DNA of 54,252 nt from Pseudarthrobacter albicanus (GTDB lineage Bacteria > Actinomycetota > Actinomycetes > Actinomycetales > Micrococcaceae). The notes under the pieces were generated by a model. That model was given only the letters and a program-made list of their open reading frames with translations. It made no database searches and was not told the DNA's origin. The DNA is taken from contig NZ_JAGPOT010000019.1 of the NCBI RefSeq assembly GCF_018224015.1, positions 1-54,252 of the forward strand. The letters are read 5' to 3'. The stretch's first letter is position 1. The number at the start of each line of letters is the position of its first letter. Of this stretch, positions 24,941-38,206 are shown one piece after another. The position numbers and the translations under genes were made by a program.

Positions 24941-26434
24941 TCAGGCGCCGTTCTTCTTAATTTCCGGCCACGGGCCAAGCTTGTCCCTGGCCACCCCCGC
25001 CTCGCCGAGACTGCCGGCGTCGGCCAGGTCGCCCACCTTGTGGACCTTCAGCATGTTCGTGGAGCCGGCCTTTCCGGGAGGGGAACCGGCGGCGATGACC
25101 ACGAGGTCGCCGTCGTCCACCACCTTCAGTTCCAGCAGGCTGCGGTCCACCTGGGCGGTCATCTCGTCGGTGTGGCCCACCATGGGGACTAGGACCGGCT
25201 GGATGCCCCAGGTCAGGGCGAGCTGGTTCCAGACGTGCTCCACCGGGGTGAAGGCGAACACCGGCTTGATCGGGCGCAGGCGCGAGAGGCGCCGGGCCGA
25301 GTCACCGGACTGGGTGAAGGTACAGATGTACTTCGCCTCCAGCTGGTCGGCGATTTCGACGGCGGCACGGGTGATGGCGCCGCCGCGGGTCTTGGGCCTG
25401 GTCCCCAGCGGCGGGACGCGCTCCAGGCCGTGGACCTCGGTGGACTCGATGATCCGGGCCATGGTCTTGACCGTCTCGATCGGGAACTTGCCCACGGACG
25501 TCTCGCCGGAGAGCATGACCGCGTCCGCGCCGTCGAGCACGGCGTTGGCGCAGTCGGAGGCCTCCGCGCGCGTCGGGCGCGGGTTCTCGATCATGGACTC
25601 CAGCACCTGGGTGGCGACGATGACCGGCTTGGCCCAGCGGCGGGCCAGTTCGATGGCGCGCTTCTGCACAATCGGCACCTCCTCCAGGGGAAGCTCCACG
25701 CCCAGGTCCCCACGGGCCACCATGATCGCGTCGAACGCGTCGATGATCTCGTGCAGCTGGTCCACTGCCTGCGGCTTTTCGATCTTGGCGATCACCGGCA
25801 CGCGGCGGCCTTCCTCGTCCATGATCTCGTGGACGCGCTTGATGTCCGTGGCATCGCGGACGAAGGACAGCGCCACCATGTCCACGCCGCGGCGGATGGC
25901 CCAGCGCAGATCGTTCTCATCCTTTTCGCTCAACGCCGGAACGTTCACCGCGACGCCGGGCAGGTTGATGCCCTTGTTGTTCGAGACCCAGCCGCCGACC
26001 GTCACCTGGGTGACGACCTTGACGTCGTCGACCTCCAGGGCGCGCAGCGCGATCTTGCCGTCATCGATCAGCAGGGCATCGCCCGGCTTGACGTCCTCGG
26101 TGAGGCTCTTCAGCGTCGTGGAGCAGATGTCCTTGGTTCCCGGGACGTCCTCGGTGGTGATGGTGAAGGTGTCACCGACGGCCAGCAGGTGCGGTCCGTC
26201 CACGAAGCGGCCGAGCCGGATCTTGGGGCCCTGCAGGTCCGCCATGATGGCGACGGGCTTGCCCAGCTGTCCTGCCGCCTTGCGGACGTTCTCATAGGTG
26301 GTGTCGTGCACGGCGTAGTCGCCGTGGCTCATGTTCATCCGGGCCATGTCGACTCCGGCTTCCAGCACCGCGAGTGTGTTCTCAAAACTCGCGATTGCCG
26401 GTCCGAAGGTGGCCACTATCTTAGCGCGTCTCAT
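24941..26434 (-). CDS. pyk: Pyruvate kinase
   Basis: The 497-residue enzyme makes pyruvate and ATP from phosphoenolpyruvate and ADP, the last step of glycolysis. Visible marks are [10 protein letters not shown] near residue 32, the active-site [20 protein letters not shown] with its Lys, the metal-binding [20 protein letters not shown] and [16 protein letters not shown]. The C-terminal allosteric domain is complete. The ORF starts near [13 protein letters not shown], as usual. It ends against the bidirectional terminator. The gltD gene lies 82 bp upstream on the same strand, probably with its own transcription signals in between. Confidence 0.97.
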   Translation of the reverse strand: MRRAKIVATFGPAIASFENTLAVLEAGVDMARMNMSHGDYAVHDTTYENVRKAAGQLGKPVAIMADLQGPKIRLGRFVDGPHLLAVGDTFTITTEDVPGTKDICSTTLKSLTEDVKPGDALLIDDGKIALRALEVDDVKVVTQVTVGGWVSNNKGINLPGVAVNVPALSEKDENDLRWAIRRGVDMVALSFVRDATDIKRVHEIMDEEGRRVPVIAKIEKPQAVDQLHEIIDAFDAIMVARGDLGVELPLEEVPIVQKRAIELARRWAKPVIVATQVLESMIENPRPTRAEASDCANAVLDGADAVMLSGETSVGKFPIETVKTMARIIESTEVHGLERVPPLGTRPKTRGGAITRAAVEIADQLEAKYICTFTQSGDSARRLSRLRPIKPVFAFTPVEHVWNQLALTWGIQPVLVPMVGHTDEMTAQVDRSLLELKVVDDGDLVVIAAGSPPGKAGSTNMLKVHKVGDLADAGSLGEAGVARDKLGPWPEIKKNGA

Positions 26435-26516
26435 ATACCTACCCTAGTAGTCTCTTGCCTGGTTGGAGGTGTTGCAGGAGTGAACGCCCGGGGTCCGGGA
26501 ACAGCCCTGGTGCGGG

Positions 26517-27966
<1,450 letters not shown>

Positions 27967-27974
<8 letters not shown>

Positions 27975-30900
27975 CGGTCACCTCCAGGATTCGAGACCAA
28001 ACTTCTTCGCCGTCGGGGTCGAGGCCCTCTTCGATGGCGTCAAGGCGGGTTTGCAGGACGGCCGCGTAGTCGCGCGGCAGCACCTTGGTTATGCGGGCTG
28101 CTGTGTCGTCGAAGTTCTCGAGCAGGCGCGCCGCGAGGAGCGACTCGGTCTCTTCGAGGTGCTTGACGAGCAGCCCGTGGACAATGTCGCGGTCCTCGGC
28201 GTCCAGTTCGCGCAGCTGCAGCTCGCCGGATTCCAGCGCCTGCTTGTTGACGCGTTCGGTCCGCAGGTCCAGCACGTAGGCCGTGCCGCCGGACATGCCG
28301 GCGCCGAAGTTGCGGCCGGTGCGCCCGATGATGAGCGTCTGGCCGCCGGTCATGTACTCGCAGCCGTGGTCGCCGATCCCTTCGACCACCGCGGTGGCGC
28401 CGGAGTTGCGGACCAGGAATCGTTCGCCCACCTGGCCGCGCAGGAACATCTCGCCGCTCGTGGCGCCGTAGCCGATCACGTTTCCGGCGATCACGTTGTT
28501 CTCCGCCTTGAACACGTTGGTGCGGTCCGGCCGGACGATGATGCGCCCGCCGGAGAGGCCCTTGCCCACGTAGTCGTTCGAGTCGCCGAACATGCGCAGC
28601 GTGATGCCGGCCGGCAGGAAGGCACCGAGTGACTGGCCGGCGGTGCCGGTCAGCGTGATGTCGATGGTGTCCGTCGCCAGCAGGTCGGTACTGAAGGTCT
28701 TGGTGACGACGTGTCCGAGCATGGTGCCGACGGAGCGGTCCGTGTTGATCACGTTCACGGCTATCTTCACCGGCGTGCGGTCGCTGAGGGCCTCGGCGGC
28801 CATCCCGATCAGGCGCTGGTCGAAGTGCTTGTCCAGCTCGTGGTTCTGGCCGGTGAGGTTGCGCAGCGGGGCGTCGTCGTCGAACTCGAGTCCGTGCAGG
28901 ATCGGGTCCAGGTCCAGCCCTTCGGCCTTCCAGTGGTTGATCGCTTCGCGGGAGTCGAGCATTTCGGCGTGGCCGATCGCTTCCTCGATGCTCCGGAACC
29001 CCAGCCCGGCCAGGATTTCCCGGACTTCCTCGGCGAGGAATTCGAAGAAGTTGACGACATATTCGGCCTTGCCGTTGAAACGGGACCGCAGTTCCGGGTT
29101 CTGCGTCGCGACGCCCACCGGGCAGGTGTCCAGGTGGCAGACGCGCATCATGATGCAGCCGGAGACCACCAGCGGGGCCGTGGCGAAACCGAATTCCTCG
29201 CCGCCGAGCAGCGCGGCGATCACGACGTCGCGGCCGGTCTTGAGCTGGCCGTCCACCTGCACCACGACCCGGTCGCGCAGGCCGTTGAGCATGAGCGTCT
29301 GCTGCGTCTCGGCGAGGCCGAGCTCCCACGGGACGCCGGCGTGCTTGAGCGAGTTCAGCGGCGAGGCGCCGGTACCGCCGTCGTGCCCGGAGACCAGGAC
29401 GACGTCGGCCTTCGCCTTGGTGACGCCGGCGGCAACCGTGCCGATCCCCACCTCGGAGACGAGTTTGACGTGCACCCGTGCCGAGGGGTTGGCCCGCTTG
29501 GCGTCGTAGATCAGCTGCGCGAGGTCCTCGATCGAGTAGATGTCGTGGTGCGGGGGCGGGGAGATCAGCCCGACGCCGGGCGTGGAGTGCCGCGTCCGGG
29601 CCACCCAGGGGTAGACCTTCTGCGCCATCAGCTGGCCGCCCTCGCCGGGCTTGGCGCCCTGCGCCATCTTGATCTGGATGTCGTCGGCGTTGCTCAGGTA
29701 CAGGCTCGTGACGCCGAACCGTCCCGAGGCGATCTGCTTGACCGCGGAGCGGCGCTCGGGATCCAGCAGCCGGTCCACGTCCTCGCCGCCCTCACCGGTG
29801 TTGGACTTGCCGCCCAGCCGGTTCATGGCGATCGCGAGGGTCTCGTGGGCCTCCTTGGAGATCGAGCCGTAGCTCATGGCCCCGGTGGAGAAGCGCTTCA
29901 CGATGGACGAGACGGACTCCACGTCCTCCAGCGGCACCGCCGGCCGGACGCCGGTCTTGAACTTCAGCAGCCCGCGCAGGGTCATGAGGTTCTCGGACTG
30001 GTCGTCCACACCCCGGGTATAGGACTTGAAGATGTCGTAGCGGCGCTCACGCGTGGCGTGCTGCAGCCGGAAGATCGTCTCCGGGTTGAACAGGTGGGGT
30101 TCGCCGTCGCGGCGCCACTGGTACTCGCCGCCGCCGAGCAGGGGGCGGTGCGCCTGTTCGATGCCGCTCTCGGGGTAGGCCATCTGGTGGCGGGCCGAGA
30201 CCTCGGCCGCGATGACGTCGAGGCCGACGCCGCCGAGCTGGGAGTGCGTGCCGGAGAAGAACTCGTCCACGAGGTCCTGGCCGAGGCCGAGGGCTTCGAA
30301 GGTCTGCGCCCCGGTGTAGGAGGCCACGGTGGAGATGCCCATCTTGGACATGATCTTCAGGACACCCTTGCCGAGGCCCTTGATCAGGTTGTAGACGCCG
30401 TCCTGCGGTGTCACGCCGACGACGTCGCCGGTGCTGATGAGCTGTTCCACGGATTCCATGGCCAGGTACGGGTTCACGGCCGAGGCGCCGTAGCCGATCA
30501 GCACAGCCACGTGGTGCGTCTCGCGGACGTCGCCGGCCTCGACCACGAGGGCGGTCTTGGTGCGGTTGGCGCTGCGGAGCAGGTGGTGGTGCACGGCGCT
30601 GACGAGCAGCAGCGACGGGATCGGCGCCCACTGGGCGTTCGAGTCGCGGTCCGAGAGCACGACGTACTGCACACCGCGGTTGATGGCGCCGGAGACCTGC
30701 TCGCAGATTTCCGTCAGCCGGGCGCGCAGCGCGTTCTCGCCGCCTTCGGGGCGGTACAGTCCGCGGACCTTCATGGCGATCTTGTCGCCGTCGGCGCTCT
30801 CGATGTTGGCGATCTTGGCGAGCTGGTCGTTGTTGATCACGGGGAACGGCAGCGAGACCTGCGGCTGGCGGACCTGCTTGGTGTCCAGCAGGTTGCCGTT

Positions 30901-32598
30901 GGGGCCGATCGCGCACATCAGGGACGTGACGAGCTCCTCGCGGATGGCGTCCAGCGGCGGGTTGGTGACCTGCGCGAAGGACTGCACGAAGTAGTCGAAG
31001 AGCAGCCGGGGGCGCTTCGACAGCACGGCCACGGGCGTGTCCGATCCCATGGCGCCGAGCGGCTCGGCGCCGGTGCGGGCCATCGGGCCGAGCAGGATCT
31101 TCAGTTCCTCGGTGGTGTAGCCGAAGGTCCGCTGGCGGATGTTGACCGAGGCCGCGGTGTGCACGACGTGCTCGCGTTCCGGCAGGTCCTTCAGGTCGAT
31201 CAGGTTGTCCTTGAGCCATTCGGCCCAGGGGTTGGCGGCGGCCATCTCGGCCTTGACCTCGTCGTCGCCGATGATGCGGCCGGCCTCGGTGTCCACCAGG
31301 AACATCTTGCCCGGCGAGACGCGGCCCTTCTTGACCACCTTGGAGGGTTCGACGTCGATCACGCCGACCTCGGAGGCGAAGACGACCAGTCCGTCTTCGG
31401 TGATCCAGTACCGGCCCGGGCGCAGGCCGTTGCGGTCCAGGGTGGCGCCGACGAGGTTGCCGTCGGTGAAGGACACGGCCGCGGGGCCGTCCCACGGTTC
31501 CATCAGCAGGGAGTGGTACTCGTAGAAGGCCCGGCGGGCCGGGTCCATGGTGGCGTGGTTCTCCCACGCCTCGGGGATCATCATCATGATCGAGTGCGTG
31601 ATGGGGCGGCCGGAGAGCCACAGCAGCTCCGCCACCTCGTCGAACGACGCCGAGTCGGAGGCGCCCGGGGTGCAAATGGGGTACAGCTCTTCCGGCGAAT
31701 CACCCAGCAGCGGGTTGGCCAGCTGCGACTGGCGGGCCCGCATCCAGTTGCGGTTGCCCTTGACGGTGTTGATTTCGCCGTTGTGCGCGATGGTCCGGAA
31801 GGGCTGGGCCAGCGGCCAGGACGGGAAGGTGTTCGTGGAGAAGCGCGAGTGGACGATCGCGAGCTTGGTCTTGAAGCGCTTGTCCGAGAGGTCCGGGTAG
31901 AACGGCTCCAGCTGGGCGGTGGTCAGCATGCCCTTGTAGACGATGGTCCGCGAGGACAGCGACGGGAAGTACACGCCGAACTTGTTCTGCGCGCGCTTGC
32001 GGATCCGCCAGGCCCGGGAGTCGAGTTCGTTGCGCTCCAGGACTTCCCCGGTGCTGGAGGCAAAGAACGGCTGCGAGAAGTAGGGCATGCAGGCGCGGGC
32101 CATGGCGCCGACGAGATCGGCGACGATCGGCACTTCACGCCAGCCGAGGACGGTGAGGCCCTCGTCCGCGGCGAGGCTTTCGATGCCGGCCTTGGCCGCG
32201 TCGGATTCACGCTGTTCGGCGGGAAGGAACGCCGTCCCCACGACGTACTGGCCGGGGGCGGGGAGTTCGAAGTCGGTGACCGCGCGGAAAAACTCGTCCG
32301 GGACCTGCATCAGCAGTCCGGCGCCGTCGCCGGTGCCTTCGTCGGCGCCGACGGCGCCCCGGTGTTCGAGGTTGCGCAGGGCGGTCAGCGCGGCGTCAAC
32401 GATGTCGTAGCCGGGTTCGCCGCGGAGCGTGGCGATGATGGCCAGGCCGCAGGCGTCTTTTTCCTGCTCGGGGTTGTAGAGCCCCGCTGCTTCCGGCATC
32501 GCCGCGAAGCGTTTGAAGGGTGACATGGCCGACGGCGACATGGCGGCCGCTGGCTCGTTAGGCTCGGACCAACTGGGGCTGTGCAGGGTTTGGGTCAT
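27967..32598 (-). CDS. gltB: Glutamate synthase large subunit
   Basis: The 1543-residue product uses glutamine and 2-oxoglutarate to make two glutamates, together with GltD. ATG 32598 follows AGGAGG; the longer open frame to 32793 has no support. The N-terminal nucleophile is the Cys in [15 protein letters not shown], exposed after removal of a propeptide of about 45 residues. FMN/TIM-barrel marks are [24 protein letters not shown] and [11 protein letters not shown]. The 3Fe-4S cysteines are in [17 protein letters not shown], and the C-terminal beta-helix ([18 protein letters not shown] repeats) is present. First gene of gltBD. Confidence 0.97.
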
Positions 32599-32896
32599 GG
32601 AAGACGTCCTTCCTCCTGATCGTGCGTATGGGAGGGACAACATTGGCCCGACTCGGCGCGCCCCTTTGACAAGCGCAACAAAGTTTTTTCTAACTGGAAT
32701 TGTAAGCCCGCCCGGCCCGCTGCACGAACCGTTACGCGGGCCGCCGGCCTGGCTTGCCCGGCCGGCAGCCGTGTGCTGTAGGCAACGTGCCATGGTGCCA
32801 CGCCGTTGTGGAACCGGGCTCTGCGAGCGGTAGCTGCGCGGCCCCCGGAGTGCCGGTGCTGGTGTCTTGCTGGGTGCTGCCTTACTTGGTGCTGCG
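32599..32896 (-). other. Leader region of gltBD
   Basis: About 300 bases separate lgt from gltB on the same strand. The region must hold the gltBD promoter. An A/T-rich patch at 32680-32705 is the most promoter-like part. I see no riboswitch or clear hairpin. Confidence 0.4.
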
Positions 32897-34009
32897 TTAC
32901 TTCATGCGGTCAGCTTCCGGCGCGGTTCCGGTGGCGGGCTTGCCGCCGTCGGCCGGGTCCTTGGGCGCTTCCGCTGAGGCAGAGGCGTAGCCTGGACCGC
33001 TTGGGTTATCAGGGAGATTATCACGGGATTCACCATCGGGGACAGCCCGGTCCGGATCGCGGAGGTCGTCGCCGGTCTCCGCCGCGGTGCCGCCGGCAAC
33101 GGCGGCGGGTTCGCGGCCGGGCAGGTAGGGGCTGTCCGGGCCGGTCCGCTTGCGCCGCCCGAGGGCGACGAAGAGCGCCAGGGCCACGACGAGGACGAAG
33201 ATGCTGGTCCAGACGTTGAGCCTGGTGGTGATGCCGAAGAGGGTGATCTGTTCGGCGTCGTCGATCCGCATGGCCTCGATCCAGACCCGCCCCAGGGTGT
33301 AGTAGACGGCGTAGAGCCAGAACAGGCGGCCGCCGCGGAAGTGGAACTTGCGGTCCAGCGCCAGGAGGATGAGCACACCCGCCAGGTTCCAGAGGGACTC
33401 GTAGAGGAACGTCGGGTGGAAGAGGGTGTCCGCCGGCATGCCGGCCGGGAAGTTCGGGTTGGTGGCGTCGATCTGAAGACCCCACGGAAGCGTGGTGGGC
33501 CCGCCGAAGAGCTCCTGGTTGAAGTAGTTCCCCCAGCGGCCGATCGCCTGCGCCAGCAGCAGGCCCGGGGCCGCGGCGTCCACGAAGGCGCTCAGCTTGA
33601 CGCCGGCGCGCCGGCAGCCGATCCAGGCGCCGACGACGCCGAGGACCACGGCACCCCAGATGCCCAGGCCGCCGCGCTGGATCTGCGGGATCAGTGACAG
33701 GTCACCCGTGCCGTCGAAGCCGGGACCAAAATACGCGTCCGGCGAGGACACCACATGGTAGAGCCGGCCGCCGATGATCCCGAACGGGATCGCCCAGATG
33801 GCGATGTCCCAGACGCTGCCCTCCGGTGCCCCGCGCCGCGCCCAGCGGACGGACGTGAGCCAGAGACCGGCGATGATGCCGGCCAGGATGCACAGCGCGT
33901 AGGCGTGGATGCGCAGCGACCCCCACGGCAGCGGGATGTCGAATCCGGACCAGCCCGGGCTCGGAATGCTCGCGGGAATCATCGCCGCCGCGTGGAGGAC
34001 TGAGTGCAT
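32897..34009 (-). CDS. lgt: Prolipoprotein diacylglyceryl transferase
   Basis: The 370-residue membrane enzyme attaches diacylglycerol to the lipobox cysteine of prolipoproteins. About seven membrane segments are present, and the family signature [18 protein letters not shown] lies near residue 155. The early segment GGRLYHVV and the later [10 protein letters not shown] are also conserved. The last 80 residues form a charged, proline-rich cytoplasmic tail ([18 protein letters not shown]), common in Arthrobacter Lgt. ATG 34009 starts three bases after the trpA stop and has AAGGAAG upstream; ATG 33982 is an alternative. Probably cotranscribed with the trp genes. Confidence 0.95.
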   Translation of the reverse strand: MHSVLHAAAMIPASIPSPGWSGFDIPLPWGSLRIHAYALCILAGIIAGLWLTSVRWARRGAPEGSVWDIAIWAIPFGIIGGRLYHVVSSPDAYFGPGFDGTGDLSLIPQIQRGGLGIWGAVVLGVVGAWIGCRRAGVKLSAFVDAAAPGLLLAQAIGRWGNYFNQELFGGPTTLPWGLQIDATNPNFPAGMPADTLFHPTFLYESLWNLAGVLILLALDRKFHFRGGRLFWLYAVYYTLGRVWIEAMRIDDAEQITLFGITTRLNVWTSIFVLVVALALFVALGRRKRTGPDSPYLPGREPAAVAGGTAAETGDDLRDPDRAVPDGESRDNLPDNPSGPGYASASAEAPKDPADGGKPATGTAPEADRMK

Positions 34010-34012
34010 TGC

Positions 34013-34852
34013 TTACGCTTCTTCCTTGCCCAGGCCGGTGCCGAGGTCTTTGGTCAGAGACGCTACAGCGTCCACGCCGCCGTCGCGGATGGCTGCGACG
34101 AGGGCGGTGCCCACGATCACGCCGTCGGCGTAGGCGGCGATCTCGCGGACGTGGTCCGCGTTGGAAACCCCGAGGCCCACGCAGACCCGCTCGGCGCCGG
34201 CGGCATGCGCGGCGGCCACCACGTCCTTGGCGGCGGCGCTAACGGAGGTGCGGGCGCCGGTGACGCCCATGATGGACACGGCGTAGACGAAGCCGCGGCT
34301 CGCCTCGACGGTCCGGCGCATCCGCTCCGGCGACGAGGACGGCGCCACGAGGAACACCCGGTCCAGTCCGTACTTGTCCGAGGCCGCGAGCCATTCCGAG
34401 GCTTCGTCGGGGATCAGGTCGGGGGTGATGAGCCCCGCTCCCCCGGCTTCGGCCAGGCGGCGGGAGAACTCGTCCACGCCCATCCGCATGACGGGGTTCC
34501 AGTAGGTCATGACCAGCACGGCGGCGTCGGTCCTGCTGGTGATGCCGGCCACGACGTCGAAGACCTGGCGGACGTGGAAGCCCTTGGCGAGGGCCTCGGT
34601 GGTGGCGGCCTGAATGGCCGGGCCGTCCATCACGGGATCGGAATACGGGATGCCGATCTCGATCAGGTCGGCACCGTTCTCGGCCAGGGCGATGCCTGCC
34701 GCGATGGTGTCTTCGACGCTCGGGTAGCCGGCGGGCAGGTAGCCGATCAGGGCCGCGCGGCCCTGGGCCCTGGCGCGGTCGATGGCCGCTGCCGACTTGC
34801 TGGCGGGCCTGCGGGTGGTGTCCGGGTCAGTGCCGGATTCGGCGGTGCTCAC
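34013..34852 (-). CDS. trpA: Tryptophan synthase alpha chain
   Basis: The 279-residue subunit cleaves indole-3-glycerol phosphate to indole. GTG 34852 overlaps the trpB stop as GTGA, which fixes the start and shows coupling. The catalytic Glu is in [12 protein letters not shown] and the Asp in [13 protein letters not shown]; the phosphate-binding [10 protein letters not shown] is near residue 220. The frame is open through the trpB region upstream, but that part is a shadow. It works in an alpha2beta2 complex with TrpB. Confidence 0.96.
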   Translation of the reverse strand: MSTAESGTDPDTTRRPASKSAAAIDRARAQGRAALIGYLPAGYPSVEDTIAAGIALAENGADLIEIGIPYSDPVMDGPAIQAATTEALAKGFHVRQVFDVVAGITSRTDAAVLVMTYWNPVMRMGVDEFSRRLAEAGGAGLITPDLIPDEASEWLAASDKYGLDRVFLVAPSSSPERMRRTVEASRGFVYAVSIMGVTGARTSVSAAAKDVVAAAHAAGAERVCVGLGVSNADHVREIAAYADGVIVGTALVAAIRDGGVDAVASLTKDLGTGLGKEEA

Positions 34853-36192
34853 AACTGCTCTCCCTCTTTGGCGATCTCGGCTTCGGGCGAATCCGTGTCC
34901 AGCAGGTTGAACCATTCCGCGGCCGTGGCCACGTCCTTGTCGCCGCGGCCGGACAGGTTCACGATCACGATCTTTTCTGATGCGTCGCCTGATGTCTTGC
35001 CTGCGGCAGCGAGCCGCTGGCCGACCTTGATGGCGCCGGCGAGGGCGTGGGCGGACTCGATGGCGGGGATGATGCCCTCGGTGCGGCAGAGCAGGCGGAA
35101 GGCCTCCATGGCCTCGCTGTCCGTGATGGGCTCGTAGCTGACCCGGCCAATGTCGGCGAGGTGGGAGTGCTCGGGGCCGACTCCGGGATAGTCCAGTCCG
35201 GCCGAGATGGAGTGCGATTCGATGGTCTGGCCGTCGTCGTCCTGCATGAGGTAGGAGCGGGCGCCGTGCAGGACGCCGGGCTTGCCGAGCGTGATGGTGG
35301 CCGCGTGGCGTCCGGTTTCGACGCCGTCGCCGCCGGCCTCGAAGCCGTAGATCTTCACGGCGGGATCGTCCAGGAAGCCGTGGAAGATGCCGATGGCGTT
35401 GGAGCCGCCGCCGATGCAGGCGCAGACGGCGTCCGGCAGCCGGCCGGTCTGGTCCAGGATCTGGGCGCGGGCCTCCTCGCCGATGACTTCGTGGAAGTAG
35501 CGGACCATGGCAGGGAAGGGGTGCGCCCCGGCGGCGGTGCCCAGCAGGTAGTGGGTGTTGCCGACGTTGGCGACCCAGTCCCGGAGTGCCTCGTTGATCG
35601 CGTCCTTGAGCGTCTGGGAGCCGTTGGTCACCGGAATGACGGTGGCGCCCAGGAGTTCCATCCGCGCCACGTTCAGGGCCTGCCGGCGGCAGTCCTCGGC
35701 GCCCATGTAGACGACGCATTCCAGGCCCATCAGGGCGGCGGCGGTGGCGCTGGCGACGCCGTGCTGGCCGGCGCCCGTCTCGGCGATGATCCGGGTCTTG
35801 CCCATGCGCTTGGCGAGCAGTGCCTGGCCCAGGACGTTGTTGATCTTGTGCGAGCCGGTGTGGTTCAGGTCCTCGCGCTTGAGGAAGATCCGCACTCCCC
35901 CGGCGTGCTCGGCGAAGCGCCTGGCCTCGGTCAGCAGCGAGGGCCGGCCCGAATAGTTCCTGTTCAGCTCGGCGATCTGGGCGGTGAACGCCGGATCGGC
36001 CTTGGCCTTCTCGAAGGTGTCCTCGAGCTCGTCCAGGGCCGCGATCAGCGACTCGGGCATCCATCGGCCGCCGTACGTGCCGAAGTAGGGGCCGGGGGCA
36101 TGCCGCAAGGACTGCTGTCCACCTTCGAGAAACGCGTCCACGGCGTTTTCGTCTGAGCCGGCTGCTGGCGCATCGACCATCAGTCTCACCAT
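34849..36192 (-). CDS. trpB: Tryptophan synthase beta chain
   Basis: The 447-residue PLP enzyme joins indole and serine. The PLP lysine is in [16 protein letters not shown] near residue 112, the catalytic Glu in AETGAGQHG, the glycine-rich PLP phosphate loop in [10 protein letters not shown], and the monovalent-cation region in [13 protein letters not shown] 36192 and ATG 36180 are both possible starts; neither has a strong ribosome binding site. A 125-bp gap with a GC-rich hairpin separates it from trpC. Coupled to trpA. Confidence 0.97.
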   Translation of the reverse strand: MVRLMVDAPAAGSDENAVDAFLEGGQQSLRHAPGPYFGTYGGRWMPESLIAALDELEDTFEKAKADPAFTAQIAELNRNYSGRPSLLTEARRFAEHAGGVRIFLKREDLNHTGSHKINNVLGQALLAKRMGKTRIIAETGAGQHGVASATAAALMGLECVVYMGAEDCRRQALNVARMELLGATVIPVTNGSQTLKDAINEALRDWVANVGNTHYLLGTAAGAHPFPAMVRYFHEVIGEEARAQILDQTGRLPDAVCACIGGGSNAIGIFHGFLDDPAVKIYGFEAGGDGVETGRHAATITLGKPGVLHGARSYLMQDDDGQTIESHSISAGLDYPGVGPEHSHLADIGRVSYEPITDSEAMEAFRLLCRTEGIIPAIESAHALAGAIKVGQRLAAAGKTSGDASEKIVIVNLSGRGDKDVATAAEWFNLLDTDSPEAEIAKEGEQL

Positions 36193-36255
36193 CCTGTTCC
36201 ACTGCTAGCTATAAGGATCTGCGAATCAGCTCCGCAAAAGTATCTGGGGTGCCAC

Positions 36256-36302
36256 GGGCCCGGTGGCGCACGGGGCCCGTGCGTCCGCCCGGACCGGGCC
36301 TG
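36256..36302. other. GC-rich inverted repeats between trpC and trpB
   Basis: GGGCCCGGT near 36257 pairs with ACCGGGCC near 36296, and GCACGGGGCC/CCCGTGC form an inner alternative stem. Without a T-run it is not a typical terminator. It may stabilise the mRNA or tune the trpC to trpB ratio. Confidence 0.35.
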
Positions 36303-36317
36303 TGCCGGAGGCGCGGG

Positions 36318-37136
36318 TCAGGCGCGTGCGGCGATCGCCGCTGCCCCGGCGGCCGTGAATTCTGCGATCCGTTCGCGCGGCGTCGAGTCGCTGACCAGCG
36401 CCTCGCCCACCAGGACCGCGTTGGCGCCGTGGGCGGCATAGTGGCGGACGTCCTCGACGTCGCGCACGCCGGATTCGGCGACGACGAGCGCACCGGCCGG
36501 GATGCCGCCGGCCAGCTCCGCGAAGAGGGAGCGGTCGACGTCGAGCGTCTTGAGGTTGCGCACGTTCACGCCGATGATCCGCGCGTCCGCGGCGACGGCG
36601 CGTTCGATTTCCTCCGCCGTGTGCGTCTCCACCAGCACATTCATGCCCAGTTCGCGGCTCAGCGCGGTGAAATCGCGCAGCTGCGCGTCGGAGAGGGAGG
36701 CGACGATCAGCAGGATCAGGTCGGCCCCGTGGGCCCGGGCCTCCCAGATCTGGTACTCGTCCACCATGAAGTCCTTGCGCAGCAGCGGAATATCCACGGC
36801 TGCCCGGACGGCGTCAAGGTCGGCCAGCGACCCGTTGAAGCGGCGCTGTTCGGTCAGGACGCTGATCACGGACGCTCCGCCGTCGGCGTACTGCACGGCG
36901 AGGGACGCGGGATCCACGATGCTCGCGAGCGGGCCCTTGGAGGGGCTGCTGCGCTTGATCTCGGCGATCACCTTCAGCTGCTCCCGCGCGGCCGAGGAGC
37001 CGCCGAGGGCCGCCCAGGCGTCGCGCGCGGGTGCGGCGGCAGCGGCGCGTTCCTTCAGCTCCGCCAGGGTGACGAGGCGCTGGCGCGCCACCATATCCTC
37101 CCTGACACCGGCATTGATGTCATCGAGAACGCTCAC
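36318..37136 (-). CDS. trpC: Indole-3-glycerol phosphate synthase
   Basis: The 272-residue TIM-barrel enzyme closes the indole ring. GTG 37136 begins one base after the stop of the HGxxPAAW gene. The N-terminal catalytic segment VIAEIKRSSPSKGPLA near residue 63, LLRKDFMVDEYQIWEARAHG (catalytic Lys), VETHTAEE, IGVNVRNLKT and VAESGVRD are all present. It supplies the substrate of TrpAB. Confidence 0.96.
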   Translation of the reverse strand: MSVLDDINAGVREDMVARQRLVTLAELKERAAAAAPARDAWAALGGSSAAREQLKVIAEIKRSSPSKGPLASIVDPASLAVQYADGGASVISVLTEQRRFNGSLADLDAVRAAVDIPLLRKDFMVDEYQIWEARAHGADLILLIVASLSDAQLRDFTALSRELGMNVLVETHTAEEIERAVAADARIIGVNVRNLKTLDVDRSLFAELAGGIPAGALVVAESGVRDVEDVRHYAAHGANAVLVGEALVSDSTPRERIAEFTAAGAAAIAARA

Positions 37137-37137
37137 C

Positions 37138-37422
37138 TTAGTGGCCGGAGTTCTTCAGCTTGCTGCCGCCGACGCCGTAGCCGGCCTTGCGCATGACCCA
37201 GCCGGCGAGCAGGCCGGCCAGCATGACCACGGCACCGGCTATGAAGATGGGGGTGTTGGCGATGACGAAGGCGATGGACGCGATGAGGGCGCCAATCAGC
37301 ATGATGATCACGCAGGTCCACGCTGCCGGGCTGTTGCCGTGACCGGTCGGTTCGCTGTGATCGATGCCGTCCTGGATGTCTGCCCGGGCGGACTGCGATG
37401 CGGAAACAGTGGCTTTGCTCAT
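37138..37422 (-). CDS. HGxxPAAW family membrane protein
   Basis: The 94-residue protein has the family motif HGNSPAAW near residue 28, followed by two membrane helices (residues about 36-56 and 59-80) and a short basic tail. AGGAG precedes the ATG by eight bases. The family is restricted to actinobacteria and is regularly found between the Trp-associated membrane protein and trpC, but its function is not established. Its place in the operon hints at membrane coupling of Trp synthesis or export. Confidence 0.9.
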   Translation of the reverse strand: MSKATVSASQSARADIQDGIDHSEPTGHGNSPAAWTCVIIMLIGALIASIAFVIANTPIFIAGAVVMLAGLLAGWVMRKAGYGVGGSKLKNSGH

Positions 37423-37513
37423 GGAAAATCTCCTCAGGATGAATACTGCTTACATTCTGCCATTTTTTGGCTGTGTTTTTGGCCGCGTTGCTGGACCCGC
37501 CCGCGGCATCGGC

Positions 37514-38206
37514 TCAGGTGGGGTCGTCACCGCGCGACAACCGGTCCCAGCTGTCAATCTCATCGGGCGGCCCGTCAGCCGGCAATGCCCGGGCGCCGGC
37601 GCCGCGCGTCCCGCTGCCGGTGGCCGCTCCTGCTGCCGGGGCGTCATATTTGGTGCGGTTCTTCCAGAACCGTCCCGCGGGGACGATCAGCAGGGCGCCC
37701 AGGCCCAGCAGGCAACCGGTGACGACGGCGGCGGCGGGGAACGCGGTGACGTCCACCTGGACGCTGCTTCCGCTGATCCCGGTGGCCGAGGCGATGGATC
37801 CCTGCGCCGCGGCCAGCGGGTCTGCCAGCACGATCGCTGCCGCGCTGACGATGCCGGCGGCAGCGAGGAGGATGATCGCCGTGATGATCCAGCGCGCCAC
37901 CCGGCCGGCGATCGACGCTGCCAGCCCGCCGGCCAGGGCGACGAGGGCGAGGGCGGTCACGGTGGTGGCGGCCTTGCTGCCCTGGACCTGCAGGCCGTCC
38001 TGGCTGCTGACGGCCTGTCCCAGCTGGGCCGGATCGAGGTGCACGGTGAGCCAGGTCTGCGTGGTGGTGCCGAACACGGCCATCGCCAGGGCCGCGATGA
38101 GCAGGACCAGGGTGGACTTCCGGGCCCAGCGGGGAGCGGAGGCGCGCGGGGTGGTCTTCACCGTGTTTCCGGGGACAGCGCCCGGGTTGGTGTCAGGGGC
38201 GGCCAT
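37514..38206 (-). CDS. Trp biosynthesis-associated membrane protein
   Basis: The 230-residue protein has four predicted membrane segments (for example LVLLIAALAMAVFG, VTALALVALAGGLAASIAG, IITAIILLAAAGIVSAAAIV and VVTGCLLGLGALLIV) and cytoplasmic, polar ends. It belongs to the TIGR02234/Trp_oprn_chp family found in actinobacterial trp operons, function unproven. Its start overlaps the trpE stop by one base (TGATG), so it is translationally coupled to trpE. Confidence 0.88.
   Translation of the reverse strand: MAAPDTNPGAVPGNTVKTTPRASAPRWARKSTLVLLIAALAMAVFGTTTQTWLTVHLDPAQLGQAVSSQDGLQVQGSKAATTVTALALVALAGGLAASIAGRVARWIITAIILLAAAGIVSAAAIVLADPLAAAQGSIASATGISGSSVQVDVTAFPAAAVVTGCLLGLGALLIVPAGRFWKNRTKYDAPAAGAATGSGTRGAGARALPADGPPDEIDSWDRLSRGDDPT

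Noticed and set aside
28711..32523. A 1270-codon plus-strand frame antisense to gltB
   Set aside because: Long antisense frames are normal in high-GC DNA. It has no recognisable domain, while the other strand encodes full-length GltB.
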